In this document: positions 1 to 6,855 of the stretch, one piece after another | How the letters are laid out: every line of letters begins with the position of its first letter | Position numbering within the stretch: position 1 is the first letter of the stretch | Assembly: GCA_003453695.1 (NCBI GenBank) | Contig: DMNK01000070.1 | Span: forward strand, 5,885-12,957 | Direction of reading: 5' to 3' | Length of the DNA: 7,073 bases | Origin: Acidimicrobiaceae bacterium | Lineage (GTDB): Bacteria; Actinomycetota; Acidimicrobiia; Acidimicrobiales; UBA8190 | Made by a program: the position numbers and the translations under genes | The notes under the pieces: model-generated | Database searches by the model: none | What the model was told of the DNA's origin: nothing | The model's input: only the letters and a program-made list of their open reading frames with translations

Positions 1-2
1 CC

Positions 3-884
3 ATCTTCGAGCCGGTGTGGAACCGTCGCTACGTCGACAACGTGCAGATCACCGTGGCCGAGGACCTGGGGGTGGAGCACCGGGGCGGCTTCTACGAGCA
101 CGCCGGAGCACTGCGCGACATCGTCCAGAACCACGTCATGCAGGTCCTGGCCCTCACCCTCATGGAGCCTCCTGTCGTGGCGGACGCCCAGGGGATCCGC
201 GACGAGAAGGTGAAGCTGCTGCGGGCGGTCATGATCCCCGACGTCGACGCCGTGCCGTCCATCGCCGTGCGGGGTCAGTACTCCGCCGGGAACATCGGCG
301 GCCAGGCCGTCGTCGGCTACCGCCAGGAGGACGCCGTCGACCCCCGCAGCACCACCGAGACCTATGTGGCCATGAAGCTGGCCGTCGAGAACTGGCGGTG
401 GGCAGGCGTGCCTGTCTACGTCCGCACCGGCAAGCGGCTGCCCAAGCGGGCCACCGACGTGACGCTCGAGTTCCACCGGGTCCCCCATCTGGCCTTCGGG
501 GCCCGCCAGGCCCGCGAGCTGCGGCCCAATTCGATCGTCATGCGCATCCAGCCCGACGAGGGAGTGTGCCTGAGCTTCGGCGCCAAGGTGCCGGGCGAGG
601 AATTCCGGCTGCGCTCGGTGGGGATGAACTTCTCCTACAGCCAGTCCTTCGGAGGGGTGACGGCGGACGCCTATGAGCGGCTGCTGCACGACGTCATGAT
701 CGGGGACCCCACGCTGTTCATCCGGACCGACGAAGTGGAGCGGGCGTGGATGATCGTCGATCCGCTGCTCAAGTCGTGGTCCGAGGAGGAGAGCCCCCTG
801 TCGTTCTATCCCGGCGGCAGCTGGGGACCGCACGAGGCCGACCTGCTGCTGGCGCGCGACCTGCGCCAGTGGCGCGACCCGTGA
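3..884 (+). CDS. zwf: Glucose-6-phosphate 1-dehydrogenase, C-terminal part (5' end outside the window)
   Basis: The enzyme oxidises glucose-6-phosphate to 6-phosphogluconolactone with reduction of NAD(P)+, the entry step of the oxidative pentose phosphate pathway in the cytoplasm. The visible 293 residues are the C-terminal catalytic domain. They include FEPVWNRRYVDNVQITVAE (visible residues 2-20), the RGGFYE...GALRDIVQNH stretch, VRGQY (89-93), TETYVAMKLAVENW (118-131) and the basic VRTGKRLPKR loop (140-149). All are hallmarks of the family. The protein ends with the usual LSFYPGGSWGP tail. The N-terminal NADP-binding Rossmann fold and the DHYLGKE active-site signature lie upstream, since the family is about 490-510 residues long. 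The reading frame is open to the window edge, so no start is called; internal GTG codons near position 15 are not starts. Its stop overlaps the pgl start (GTGA, 881-884), indicating one transcript and coupled translation. Family assignment is secure. Confidence 0.97.
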   Translation: MFEPVWNRRYVDNVQITVAEDLGVEHRGGFYEHAGALRDIVQNHVMQVLALTLMEPPVVADAQGIRDEKVKLLRAVMIPDVDAVPSIAVRGQYSAGNIGGQAVVGYRQEDAVDPRSTTETYVAMKLAVENWRWAGVPVYVRTGKRLPKRATDVTLEFHRVPHLAFGARQARELRPNSIVMRIQPDEGVCLSFGAKVPGEEFRLRSVGMNFSYSQSFGGVTADAYERLLHDVMIGDPTLFIRTDEVERAWMIVDPLLKSWSEEESPLSFYPGGSWGPHEADLLLARDLRQWRDP

Positions 885-1561
885 GGCCGCCGTTCGGCGA
901 GCTCGAGGTGACCGAGGACGTCCCCGCCGCCTTCTCGGCGCACGTCCGGCGCGCTTTTTCCGGCCGGCTCGGGGACCGCTTCACGCTGGTGCTGTCGGGC
1001 GGTCCGACGGCGGCGCGCTGCTACGAGCGGCTGGCGTCGGACTCCGGCGCCCTCGAGTGGCCGCTCGTCGACGTGTTCATGGGAGACGAGCGCTGTGTGG
1101 GGCCAGACGATCCCGACGCCAACCAGCGCATGGTCCGCCACACCCTCCTCGAGCAGGTGGGGCCGGCGGGTTCGTTCCATCCCATGTCCTGCGCCGACGG
1201 TCCCGAGGCCTACGAGCGCCTCCTTCGTTCCCGTCCGCCACCCGACCTCGTGCACCTGGGCCTCGGGCCCGACGGTCACACGGCGTCGCTGTTCTCGGGC
1301 TCGCCCGCCCTGGAGGAACCGACCGCCCGGCTCGTGGCCGAGAGCGAGGATCCGGCGGGGCGCAATCCCCATCGGCGCATGACGCTCACCCTGGCCGGCA
1401 TCGACCGCGCCCGCCTGGCCGTGTTCACCGTGGTGTCGGCCGAGAAACACGACGCCTTCGCCCGGCTGTGCGCCGGCGAGGACATCCCCGCCGCCCGGGT
1501 GCGGCCGGCCCAGGTGGTGTGGTTGGTGGACCCCGGTGCGGCGGGACCGGCCGAGGGCTGA
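881..1561 (+). CDS. pgl: 6-phosphogluconolactonase
   Basis: This 226-residue enzyme hydrolyses 6-phosphogluconolactone, the product of the upstream dehydrogenase, to 6-phosphogluconate. Length fits the bacterial Pgl/DevB family in the NagB/RpiA-like fold. Visible motifs are FTLVLSGGPTA (residues 34-44, phosphate-binding loop), MGDERCVGPDDPDANQRM (67-84), LGLGPDGHTASLF (126-138, containing the catalytic-region Asp-Gly-His) and LTLAGI (169-174), followed by the conserved lysine K189 in SAEKHD. The GTG start at 881 is chosen because it overlaps the zwf stop by four bases (GTGA), a standard coupling arrangement, and gives a normal N-terminus. An earlier frame extension would run inside zwf. No strong Shine-Dalgarno sequence is seen, consistent with reliance on coupling. 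In many actinobacteria opcA sits between zwf and pgl; here it does not. Confidence 0.96.
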   Translation: MRPPFGELEVTEDVPAAFSAHVRRAFSGRLGDRFTLVLSGGPTAARCYERLASDSGALEWPLVDVFMGDERCVGPDDPDANQRMVRHTLLEQVGPAGSFHPMSCADGPEAYERLLRSRPPPDLVHLGLGPDGHTASLFSGSPALEEPTARLVAESEDPAGRNPHRRMTLTLAGIDRARLAVFTVVSAEKHDAFARLCAGEDIPAARVRPAQVVWLVDPGAAGPAEG

Positions 1562-1605
1562 CGAAGACCGGTACAGAAGTGCGTCATGCTGTGCACGGGG
1601 GCAGC

Positions 1606-3120
1606 ATGACCTTCGACGCCGACCACACAGACGACGGCCGCCCGCCGACGCCGCGACGGGCCCACGCGGGCGGCTCGATGCAGTTCCGGACCGCCCCGAC
1701 CGGGCCGTCGGTCAACCGTGCCCTGCGGGCCGTGACCTACGCCTATCTGGTCCTGCCCCTTTTCGCCTTGGCCGCCGGCCTGGACCGTCCCCGGGTGCGG
1801 TCGTGGGCCGCGCTGTGGACAGCGGCCGTCCTGGGACTGCTGCTCGTCGTGAGCATCGCCAGGGCGCACCGCCAGCTGCGCCGGGCCCGGTTCTCCAGCT
1901 TCGTGCCCAGCCGGGCCTTCGCGCTGGTAGGCGTGGCCGTCGCCACCTTCTGCACCGCCGGCGTGGCGCTGGGGCTGCACGGCGGCACCTTCCTCCTCCT
2001 GCCCGTCATCGCCTTCGTGGTGATCGCCCTCTTCGGCAACCGGGCCATGATCTGGCGGGGCTGGCTCGTCCTCGTGGCGGCGCTGGGCGTGGAGACCGCG
2101 GTGCAGTTGCCCGCCTACGACGCCTTGTGGGCCACGCTGCTCTTCGCCGCCACCGGCGCCGTGCTCGCCACCATGGTCGACGAGGTGGTGCGGGGTTCGG
2201 TGCGGGCCCTGGAGCGCAACCGCCAGCTGGCCGACCTCGCCACCGAGACGAGCACCCTCGGCGACTGGCCGCGCGACCTCGTGCCGCTGGCGGGACGCCT
2301 GGCCGCCGTCATGGACGTGGGGCGCTTCGCCGTGTTCACGCAGCTCTCCCCACGCCAGGCGCTCCGTCGCGAAGTCGGGTGGCCCGACGGTGACTGGCCG
2401 GCCTGGGAAGAGCTGGGCACGCTGGCACAGGAGAGCCTGGAACGCCTGACCCCGGTGGTGTCGCCCGCCTTGGTCGCCACCCCGGCCCGGGCCGGGGCCG
2501 CCCACGTGGTGGTGGTCACCCCGGCCACCTCGCGACTGGGCGTGCCCATCGACCTTCCCGTGCAGTCGTCTGTCGCCGCCTTGCTGGCCGCCGTGCTCAA
2601 CCGCACCCGCCTCATCTCGGGCCTGTTGGAAGCGGCCAACACCGACGAGCTCACCGGCCTCGCCAACCGGCGGCGCCTCTTCGACGTGCTGCAGCACGAG
2701 ATGGCCCGGGCGCGGCGCAGCGGGCAGCCGCTGACCGTGGCCATGATGGACCTCGACTACTTCAAGCGCTACAACGACACCTTCGGCCACAGCGCCGGTG
2801 ACGAGCTGTTGCAGCGCTTCGCCATACGCACGGGCAGCCGGGTGCGGGCCCAGGACCTGCTGTCACGTTACGGCGGTGAGGAGTTCTGCCTCGTCTTGCC
2901 CGAGACCGACCTGGACGGTGCCATGGCCCTCGTGGACGGGCTGCGCGCCAAGGGTGCCGGACAGGACCGCCTGGGACGGCGGGTCACCTTCTCGGCCGGC
3001 CTGGCCACCTGGGACGGCGCCGAGTCCGCCGAGGAACTCGTTTTCCGCGCCGACGCCAGCTTGTACCGGGCCAAGGCGGCGGGCCGCGACCGGGTCGCCG
3101 CCGCCCCCACCGCCAGCTGA
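1606..3120 (+). CDS. Membrane-bound diguanylate cyclase (six TM segments, GAF-like linker, GGDEF domain)
   Basis: Predicted to make cyclic di-GMP from two GTP at the inner face of the membrane. The 504 residues begin with a polar tail (1-40). Hydrophobic segments follow at roughly 42-58, 68-84, 104-123, 127-143, 149-167 and 172-190. Residues about 200-340 resemble a weak GAF-type sensor domain that I cannot assign firmly. The GGDEF domain (about 345-498) looks fully active: DELTGLANRRR (347-357), MDLDYFKRYND (381-391, with metal ligand D382 and N390), GHSAGDE (394-400), RYGGEEF (421-427) and the terminal K490/R494 in YRAKAAGRDR. An RxxD inhibitory site is present (R414-D417), five residues before GGEEF, so product feedback inhibition is expected. 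No EAL or HD-GYP domain. ATG 1606 follows a G-rich stretch (cggggg) and is preferred. GTG 1579, GTG 1591 and ATG 1678 are in-frame alternatives. The open frame back to about 1057 is antigenic shadow of pgl. The ligand is unknown. Confidence 0.9.
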   Translation: MTFDADHTDDGRPPTPRRAHAGGSMQFRTAPTGPSVNRALRAVTYAYLVLPLFALAAGLDRPRVRSWAALWTAAVLGLLLVVSIARAHRQLRRARFSSFVPSRAFALVGVAVATFCTAGVALGLHGGTFLLLPVIAFVVIALFGNRAMIWRGWLVLVAALGVETAVQLPAYDALWATLLFAATGAVLATMVDEVVRGSVRALERNRQLADLATETSTLGDWPRDLVPLAGRLAAVMDVGRFAVFTQLSPRQALRREVGWPDGDWPAWEELGTLAQESLERLTPVVSPALVATPARAGAAHVVVVTPATSRLGVPIDLPVQSSVAALLAAVLNRTRLISGLLEAANTDELTGLANRRRLFDVLQHEMARARRSGQPLTVAMMDLDYFKRYNDTFGHSAGDELLQRFAIRTGSRVRAQDLLSRYGGEEFCLVLPETDLDGAMALVDGLRAKGAGQDRLGRRVTFSAGLATWDGAESAEELVFRADASLYRAKAAGRDRVAAAPTAS

Positions 3121-3164
3121 GCGCCGGGTCGGCCCCGGGCAGCAGGAGTTCGCAACCGGCCGGA

Positions 3165-3170
3165 TACAGT
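3165..3170 (+). promoter_or_regulatory. Possible -10 box (TACAGT) for the LOG-family gene
   Basis: TACAGT lies in the 68-base gap after the diguanylate cyclase and fits the TAnnnT pattern seen at the other promoters in the window. Transcription would start near 3177, giving an untranslated leader of about 12 bases before GTG 3189 or 27 bases before GTG 3204. No -35 hexamer is recognisable. It would let this gene be expressed apart from the upstream cyclase. Confidence 0.35.
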
Positions 3171-3188
3171 GACCGTCTTGTCGCAGCT

Positions 3189-4343
3189 GTGCCGCCAGCG
3201 CCGGTGACCGCTCCCGAAGAGCAACCCGTCCCCCCTCTCGTCGCCGACGACGCCGGCGTGGAGACCGTCACCCCCGACACCGTCGTCGACGCCAGGGACG
3301 CCGTCCAGGTCGAGCAGTTCCTCGACGCCCTCGGGGTGGTCGAACGCCGAGACCTGTACCGGGCCATCCTGGGCACGGTCGTGCACCTGGCCGAAGAGCG
3401 CACCGATGCGCTCGACTTGAAGCTGGCGTCGGCGGCGCTGGCCGAGATGGCCGAGGCCTTTCGCGTCTTCCGTCCCTACCGCCACGGCATGAAGGTGACG
3501 TTCTTCGGCTCGGCCCGCACCCTTCCCGACGACCCGCTCTACCTCCAAGCTCGTCGCCTCGCCGAGCGCATGGCGGCGGCGGGATGGATGGTGGTGACGG
3601 GAGCCGGCCCCGGGATCATGGAAGCGGCCATGGAGGGGGCGGGGCGGGAGCGCTCTCTGGGCGTCAACATCCGCCTCCCTTTCGAACAGGGCGCCAATCC
3701 CTTCATCGCCCAGGACCCGAAGCTCGTCGAGATGCGCTACTTCTTCACCCGCAAGCTCATGCTCATCAAGGAGTCGGACGCCTACGCAGTGCTGCCCGGT
3801 GGGTTCGGCACCCTGGACGAGGCCTTCGAGCTGCTCACCCTGCTGCAGACCGGCAAGGCCCAGCCCGCCCCCCTGGTGCTGCTCGACGTGCCGGGCGGCA
3901 CCTACTGGCGGGGCTGGCAGCAATTCGTGGCCGACGAGGTCACTTCGCGGGGGCTCGTGTCGGGAGAGGACCACGCCCTGTACCGGGTGACCGCAGACGT
4001 CGAAGAGGCGGCACAGGAGTTCCTCGGCTACTACCGCAACTACCACTCCTGCCGCTGGGTGGGGGACCTGCTCGTGATGCGCCTCCACGTCCCGCCCACC
4101 CGCACCCAGCTGGCCGAGCTCAACCGCCGCTTCCACGACATCGTGGTAAGCGGGGCCATCCGGCCCACCAAGCCCCTTTCACCGGAACGAGCCGGGCACG
4201 ACCACCTCGATCTCGCTCGCCTGGCACTGCGCTTCGACCGTCTCCACTACGGCCGGCTGCGTCAGCTCATCGACACCCTCAACGATCTGGTCCCGGCGAC
4301 AGCAGGCCGGCTGCCTTCTCCACCGCCCGACGCGCCCGGGTGA
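3189..4343 (+). CDS. LOG-family (TIGR00730-type) Rossmann-fold protein, long form
   Basis: Member of the LOG / 'lysine decarboxylase-like' superfamily. Well-studied short members are cytokinin riboside 5'-monophosphate phosphoribohydrolases that release adenine-type bases from nucleotides; the substrate of this long form is not established. In the 384-residue protein the Rossmann core spans about 100-280: KVTFFGSARTLPDDPLY (102-118), TGAGPGIMEAAMEGAG (137-152), FFTRKLMLIKESDA (185-198) and the diagnostic PGGFGTLDE (203-211), which carries the nucleotide-binding and catalytic glutamate region. About 95 residues precede the core and about 100 follow it, including YYRNYHSCRWVGDLLV (281-296). These flanks recur in related long actinobacterial and cyanobacterial homologues but have no assigned role. 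GTG 3189 is the first in-frame start; GTG 3204 is equally plausible, and no Shine-Dalgarno sequence decides. The last 65 bases overlap a minus-strand gene. The tail after about residue 370 is proline-rich and has weaker codon bias, so it may be a late extension. Confidence 0.88.
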   Translation: MPPAPVTAPEEQPVPPLVADDAGVETVTPDTVVDARDAVQVEQFLDALGVVERRDLYRAILGTVVHLAEERTDALDLKLASAALAEMAEAFRVFRPYRHGMKVTFFGSARTLPDDPLYLQARRLAERMAAAGWMVVTGAGPGIMEAAMEGAGRERSLGVNIRLPFEQGANPFIAQDPKLVEMRYFFTRKLMLIKESDAYAVLPGGFGTLDEAFELLTLLQTGKAQPAPLVLLDVPGGTYWRGWQQFVADEVTSRGLVSGEDHALYRVTADVEEAAQEFLGYYRNYHSCRWVGDLLVMRLHVPPTRTQLAELNRRFHDIVVSGAIRPTKPLSPERAGHDHLDLARLALRFDRLHYGRLRQLIDTLNDLVPATAGRLPSPPPDAPG

Positions 4344-4488
4344 GCCGCCGCTCCTCGGCCAGGAGCTGCGGGTCCGGGGTGCCGCGCTCCCCCACCTGCT
4401 CGGACGCCTGACGGAGCCGGTCGAGGGCCATGTCGGCCAGCTCCTCGGCGATGGCGGACAGCCGCTCGGCCAGCTCCTCGGTGCCCAC
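4279..4488 (-). CDS. Small helical hypothetical protein (69 aa), downstream of the acyl-CoA synthetase
   Basis: I do not recognise a named family. The 69-residue product starts at GTG 4488 (VGTEELAERLSAIAEELADM). It is almost wholly helix-forming: residues 2-33 form one amphipathic, heptad-like stretch, then a short GTPDPQ turn (36-41), then LLAEERRLTRARRAVEKAAG (42-61), ending LLSPGPDR. A helical hairpin or coiled-coil oligomer is likely. It has no signal peptide, membrane segment or metal motif. Evidence that it is real: dense Glu/Leu/Ala/Arg content without shadow-frame character, G/C at nearly all third positions before the overlap, and a gap of only 29 bases after the acyl-CoA synthetase stop on the same strand, suggesting cotranscription. 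No other start codon of the usual kind lies between that stop and GTG 4488. A GAGG sits about 14 bases upstream, too far to be convincing. Its 3' 65 bases run antisense to the end of the LOG-family gene. Confidence 0.68.
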   Translation of the reverse strand: MGTEELAERLSAIAEELADMALDRLRQASEQVGERGTPDPQLLAEERRLTRARRAVEKAAGLLSPGPDR

Positions 4489-4517
4489 GGGGCGCCCGTG
4501 CCTCGGAGGCGACGGTG

Positions 4518-6155
4518 CTACGAGGACGCCGGCTTGGATGCGGGCAGCTCCACCAGCACGACCTCGAGGCTCCCGTCGGCCACCCGGGCCCGCAGCGCCT
4601 TCTTGTCGAACTTGCCCACACTCGTCTTGGGAAGCTCCTCCACGTACGCCCACCGCTCCGGCAGCCACCATCGGGCCACCCGTGACGAGAGGAAGTCCAC
4701 GAGCTCGTCCGGCTCGGGCCGCTCTCCTTCGGCGACCACCACCACGGCCAGCGGGCGCTCGGCCCAGCGCTCGTCGGGCACGCCCACCACGGCCGCCTCG
4801 AACACCTTGGGGTGGGCCATCACCTGGTTCTCGAGGTCGACCGAGGAGATCCACTCGCCACCGGACTTGATCACGTCCTTGGTGCGGTCCGAGATGGTCA
4901 TGAACCCCTTGCGGTCCAAGGTGCCGACGTCGCCGGTGCGCAGCCAGCCGTCGTGGAACCGCTCCGGGCTGGCGTCTCCGTAGTAGGAGCCGGTGATCCA
5001 CGGGCCCCGCACCTCGAACTCCCCGAGCGCCTCGCCGTCCTCGGGAAGCACGGTGCCGTCCTCGTCCACCACCCGCGCCTCGACCCCGGCCACCACCCGG
5101 CCCGCCTTCACCCGCCACTCGATCTCCTCCTCGGTCGGGGTGCCCTTGGGCGGCCGGGAGATGGCGCACACGGGGCTCGTCTCGGTCATGCCCCAGCCTT
5201 GGACCATCTCCACCCCGAAGCGCTGCTGGTAGGCCTCGATGAGGGCTCGGGGCACGGCCGAGCCCCCGGCGGTCAGCATGCGCACCGACGACAGGTCGAC
5301 CTCGTTGCTCTGGGAGTGACGCAAGAGGTCGTTCCAGATGGTGGGCACGCCGAGCGACAAGGTGGGCCGCAGCTCTTTGAAGATGCGGGTGAGCGGCTCG
5401 GCTTGGAGGAAGCGCTCGGGCATGACCAGGTCGGCACCGGCCAGGAAAGCGGTGTAGGGGACGCCCCAGGCGTTGGCGTGGAACATGGGCACGATGACGA
5501 GCACGCGGTCGGCTTCGGAGGCGCCCATGCAGTTGGCGCTCAGCCCCGTCATGGAGTGCAGGTACGTGGAGCGGTGGGAGTAGACGACGCCCTTGGGGTC
5601 CCCCGTGGTCCCGCTCGTGTAGCACATGGCCGCGGCGGCGCGTTCGTCCAACTGGGGCCAGTCGACGCCCGGCTGCTCGGCACCGACCAGGTCTTCATAG
5701 GCGATGGACTCGCCCAGCCCCTCGGCGGTGCCGCCCACCACCACGATGTGCTCCACCGTCTTGCAGTCGTCGCGCACGCGGGCGAAGAGCGGGGCGATGG
5801 AGGCGTCGACGATGACGACCTTGTCCTCGGCGTGGTTCACGACATAGGCGAGCTGCTCGGGGAAGAGGCGGATGTTGAGGGTGTGCAGGACGTAGCCGGC
5901 TGAGGGGATGCCGAGATAGGCCTCGAGGTGCTCCTGGTCGTTCCACATGAAGGTCCCCACCCGGTCCCCGTCGGCGACCCCGAGGCGGGCGAGACCCTTG
6001 GACAGCTGCTCGGCCCGGGCCGCCACCTGGGCGAAGGTGGCCTCCCGGTAGCCGTCCGGGGTGACGGTCACCACCCGGCTGTCGCCGTACACCCGCTGGC
6101 CGTGGCGCAGGATCCCGCTGATGAGGAGCGGGCCCTCTTGCATCGTGCTCTTCAT
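4518..6155 (-). CDS. Fatty-acyl-CoA synthetase (AMP-forming, ANL superfamily)
   Basis: Activates a carboxylic acid, probably a medium- or long-chain fatty acid, with ATP to an acyl-adenylate and then to acyl-CoA; cytoplasmic. The 545 residues match the FadD/AlkK-like ligases in length. All core motifs are present: the P-loop YTSGTTGDPKGV (179-190), VPMFHANAWG (222-231), GWGMTETSPV (320-329), GWLRTGDVG (403-411, ribose-binding Asp), the hinge region DRTKDVIKSGGEWIS (423-437) and the C-terminal lysine in PKTSVGKFDKKAL (K515), the residue that drives adenylation. Chain length cannot be read from sequence. The closest resemblance is to the medium-to-long-chain fatty acid CoA ligase group rather than to acetyl-CoA synthetase. 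ATG 6155 gives a family-like N-terminus and lies six bases after a TAnnnT box, suggesting a leaderless message. Probably cotranscribed with the 69-residue gene, and divergent from the methyltransferase gene. Confidence 0.94.
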   Translation of the reverse strand: MKSTMQEGPLLISGILRHGQRVYGDSRVVTVTPDGYREATFAQVAARAEQLSKGLARLGVADGDRVGTFMWNDQEHLEAYLGIPSAGYVLHTLNIRLFPEQLAYVVNHAEDKVVIVDASIAPLFARVRDDCKTVEHIVVVGGTAEGLGESIAYEDLVGAEQPGVDWPQLDERAAAAMCYTSGTTGDPKGVVYSHRSTYLHSMTGLSANCMGASEADRVLVIVPMFHANAWGVPYTAFLAGADLVMPERFLQAEPLTRIFKELRPTLSLGVPTIWNDLLRHSQSNEVDLSSVRMLTAGGSAVPRALIEAYQQRFGVEMVQGWGMTETSPVCAISRPPKGTPTEEEIEWRVKAGRVVAGVEARVVDEDGTVLPEDGEALGEFEVRGPWITGSYYGDASPERFHDGWLRTGDVGTLDRKGFMTISDRTKDVIKSGGEWISSVDLENQVMAHPKVFEAAVVGVPDERWAERPLAVVVVAEGERPEPDELVDFLSSRVARWWLPERWAYVEELPKTSVGKFDKKALRARVADGSLEVVLVELPASKPASS

Positions 6156-6161
6156 GGCAGG

Positions 6162-6167
6162 AGCCTA
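6162..6167 (-). promoter_or_regulatory. -10 box (TAGGCT) for the acyl-CoA synthetase, leaderless spacing
   Basis: On the minus strand TAGGCT is followed by six bases (CCTGCC) and then ATG at 6155. With the usual six-to-seven base distance from the -10 hexamer to the transcription start, the message would begin at the A of the start codon. No -35 hexamer is evident. Confidence 0.55.
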
Positions 6168-6203
6168 CCCACGCACGGAGCGCCGTGGTCCCGAGCCGCT
6201 TCG

Positions 6204-6209
6204 TACACT
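6204..6209 (+). promoter_or_regulatory. -10 box (TACACT) for the methyltransferase, leaderless spacing
   Basis: TACACT is followed by seven bases (CGGGCGC) and then GTG at 6217, placing the predicted transcription start at or one base before the start codon. This also decides the start of the gene over upstream in-frame codons such as ATG 6154, which would begin inside the divergent promoter region. No -35 hexamer is evident. Confidence 0.58.
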
Positions 6210-6216
6210 CGGGCGC

Positions 6217-6846
6217 GTGCAACCGCCGTCGCGCTCCTCCGATCCCGCGCCGCGGTGGGATGCCGCCTACCGCCTCGGAGGCGTTTCCGCAGTGAGCTGG
6301 TTCCAGCCCGAGCCCGCGGTGTCGTTGGATCTCGTGCACCGGCTCGAGGTGGAGCGCTCGACGGCGGTCGTCGACGTGGGCGGCGGCGCCTCGCTGCTCG
6401 TCGACCGCCTCGTAGGCGAGGGCTATGGCGACGTGACCGTGCTCGACGCCTCCGAGGTGGCCTTGGCCGAGGCCAGAGGGCGACTCGGGCCGAACACCTC
6501 GGTCACGTGGCTGCATGCGGACGTGCTCTCCTGGCGACCGGACCGGCGTTACGGGTTGTGGCATGACCGGGCCGTGTTCCACTTCTTCACCGCCGACGAG
6601 GACCGCTCCGCCTATCTTCGCTGCCTGTCCGCCGCCCTCGTTCCCGGCGCCGCCGTGATCGTCGCCACCTTCGCCGAGGACGGCCCCGAGCGCTGCTCGG
6701 GTCTGCCCGTGTCCCGGTACTCGCCGGGGGAGCTGGCCGAGGTGCTCGGGGTCGGGTTCCACGTCGTGGAAAGCCGGCGCGAGGTCCACACCACGCCGGC
6801 CGGGGTCGTCCAGCCCTTCACGTGGGTGGCGGGACGGACGACCTGA
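6217..6846 (+). CDS. Class I SAM-dependent methyltransferase
   Basis: A 209-residue soluble methyltransferase; the acceptor substrate is unknown. After a short polar tail come WDAAYRLGGVSAVSWFQPEP (14-33), an N-terminal cap typical of a widespread family of small bacterial methyltransferases of the Methyltransf_25 / thiopurine-methyltransferase-like kind. Then the SAM-binding Rossmann motif I VVDVGGGASLLVDRL (51-65), motif II VTVLDAS (73-79, with acidic D77 for the SAM ribose), ADVLSW (101-106), motif IV-like LWHDRAVFHFF (114-124), ALVPGAAVIVATFAEDGPE (140-158) and the C-terminal HTTPAGVVQPFTWV (191-204). GTG 6217 is chosen because it starts just before the conserved cap and sits seven bases after a -10-like TACACT. 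It is divergent from the acyl-CoA synthetase and ends nine bases before the stop of a convergent small gene. Annotations of relatives as thiopurine or trans-aconitate methyltransferases should not be taken as function here. Confidence 0.88.
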   Translation: MQPPSRSSDPAPRWDAAYRLGGVSAVSWFQPEPAVSLDLVHRLEVERSTAVVDVGGGASLLVDRLVGEGYGDVTVLDASEVALAEARGRLGPNTSVTWLHADVLSWRPDRRYGLWHDRAVFHFFTADEDRSAYLRCLSAALVPGAAVIVATFAEDGPERCSGLPVSRYSPGELAEVLGVGFHVVESRREVHTTPAGVVQPFTWVAGRTT

Positions 6847-6855
6847 GCGACAGCG

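Noticed and set aside
1057..1605. N-terminal extension of the cyclase into pgl
   Set aside because: The extension is Arg/Pro/Gly shadow sequence of pgl; the natural start is near 1606 after the pgl stop.
1276..2790. A 504-residue open frame on the minus strand across pgl and the cyclase gene
   Set aside because: It is rich in His, Gly, Gln and Arg with no domain motif, and lies antisense to two confident genes. Long stop-free antisense frames are expected at this G+C content.
3121..3164. Possible terminator hairpin after the cyclase (GC-rich palindromes such as CCGGCCGG)
   Set aside because: Arms are short and imperfect and no T-run follows, so an intrinsic terminator cannot be supported.
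2868..4136. A 422-residue minus-strand frame across the cyclase end and the LOG-family gene
   Set aside because: It spans an intergenic gap and two real genes, with no recognisable domain; a high-GC shadow.
4812..5903. A 363-residue open frame on the plus strand within the acyl-CoA synthetase
   Set aside because: Composition is His/Gly/Ala/Val shadow type, and the opposite strand carries every ANL-superfamily motif in order.
6154..6216. Upstream ATG 6154 as the methyltransferase start
   Set aside because: The added residues do not resemble the family, and the codon overlaps the divergent synthetase start; GTG 6217 has a -10 box at leaderless spacing.
5695..6789. A 364-residue minus-strand frame across the methyltransferase and synthetase starts
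   Set aside because: Part of it is the shifted frame of the synthetase and part is antisense to the methyltransferase; no motif supports it.
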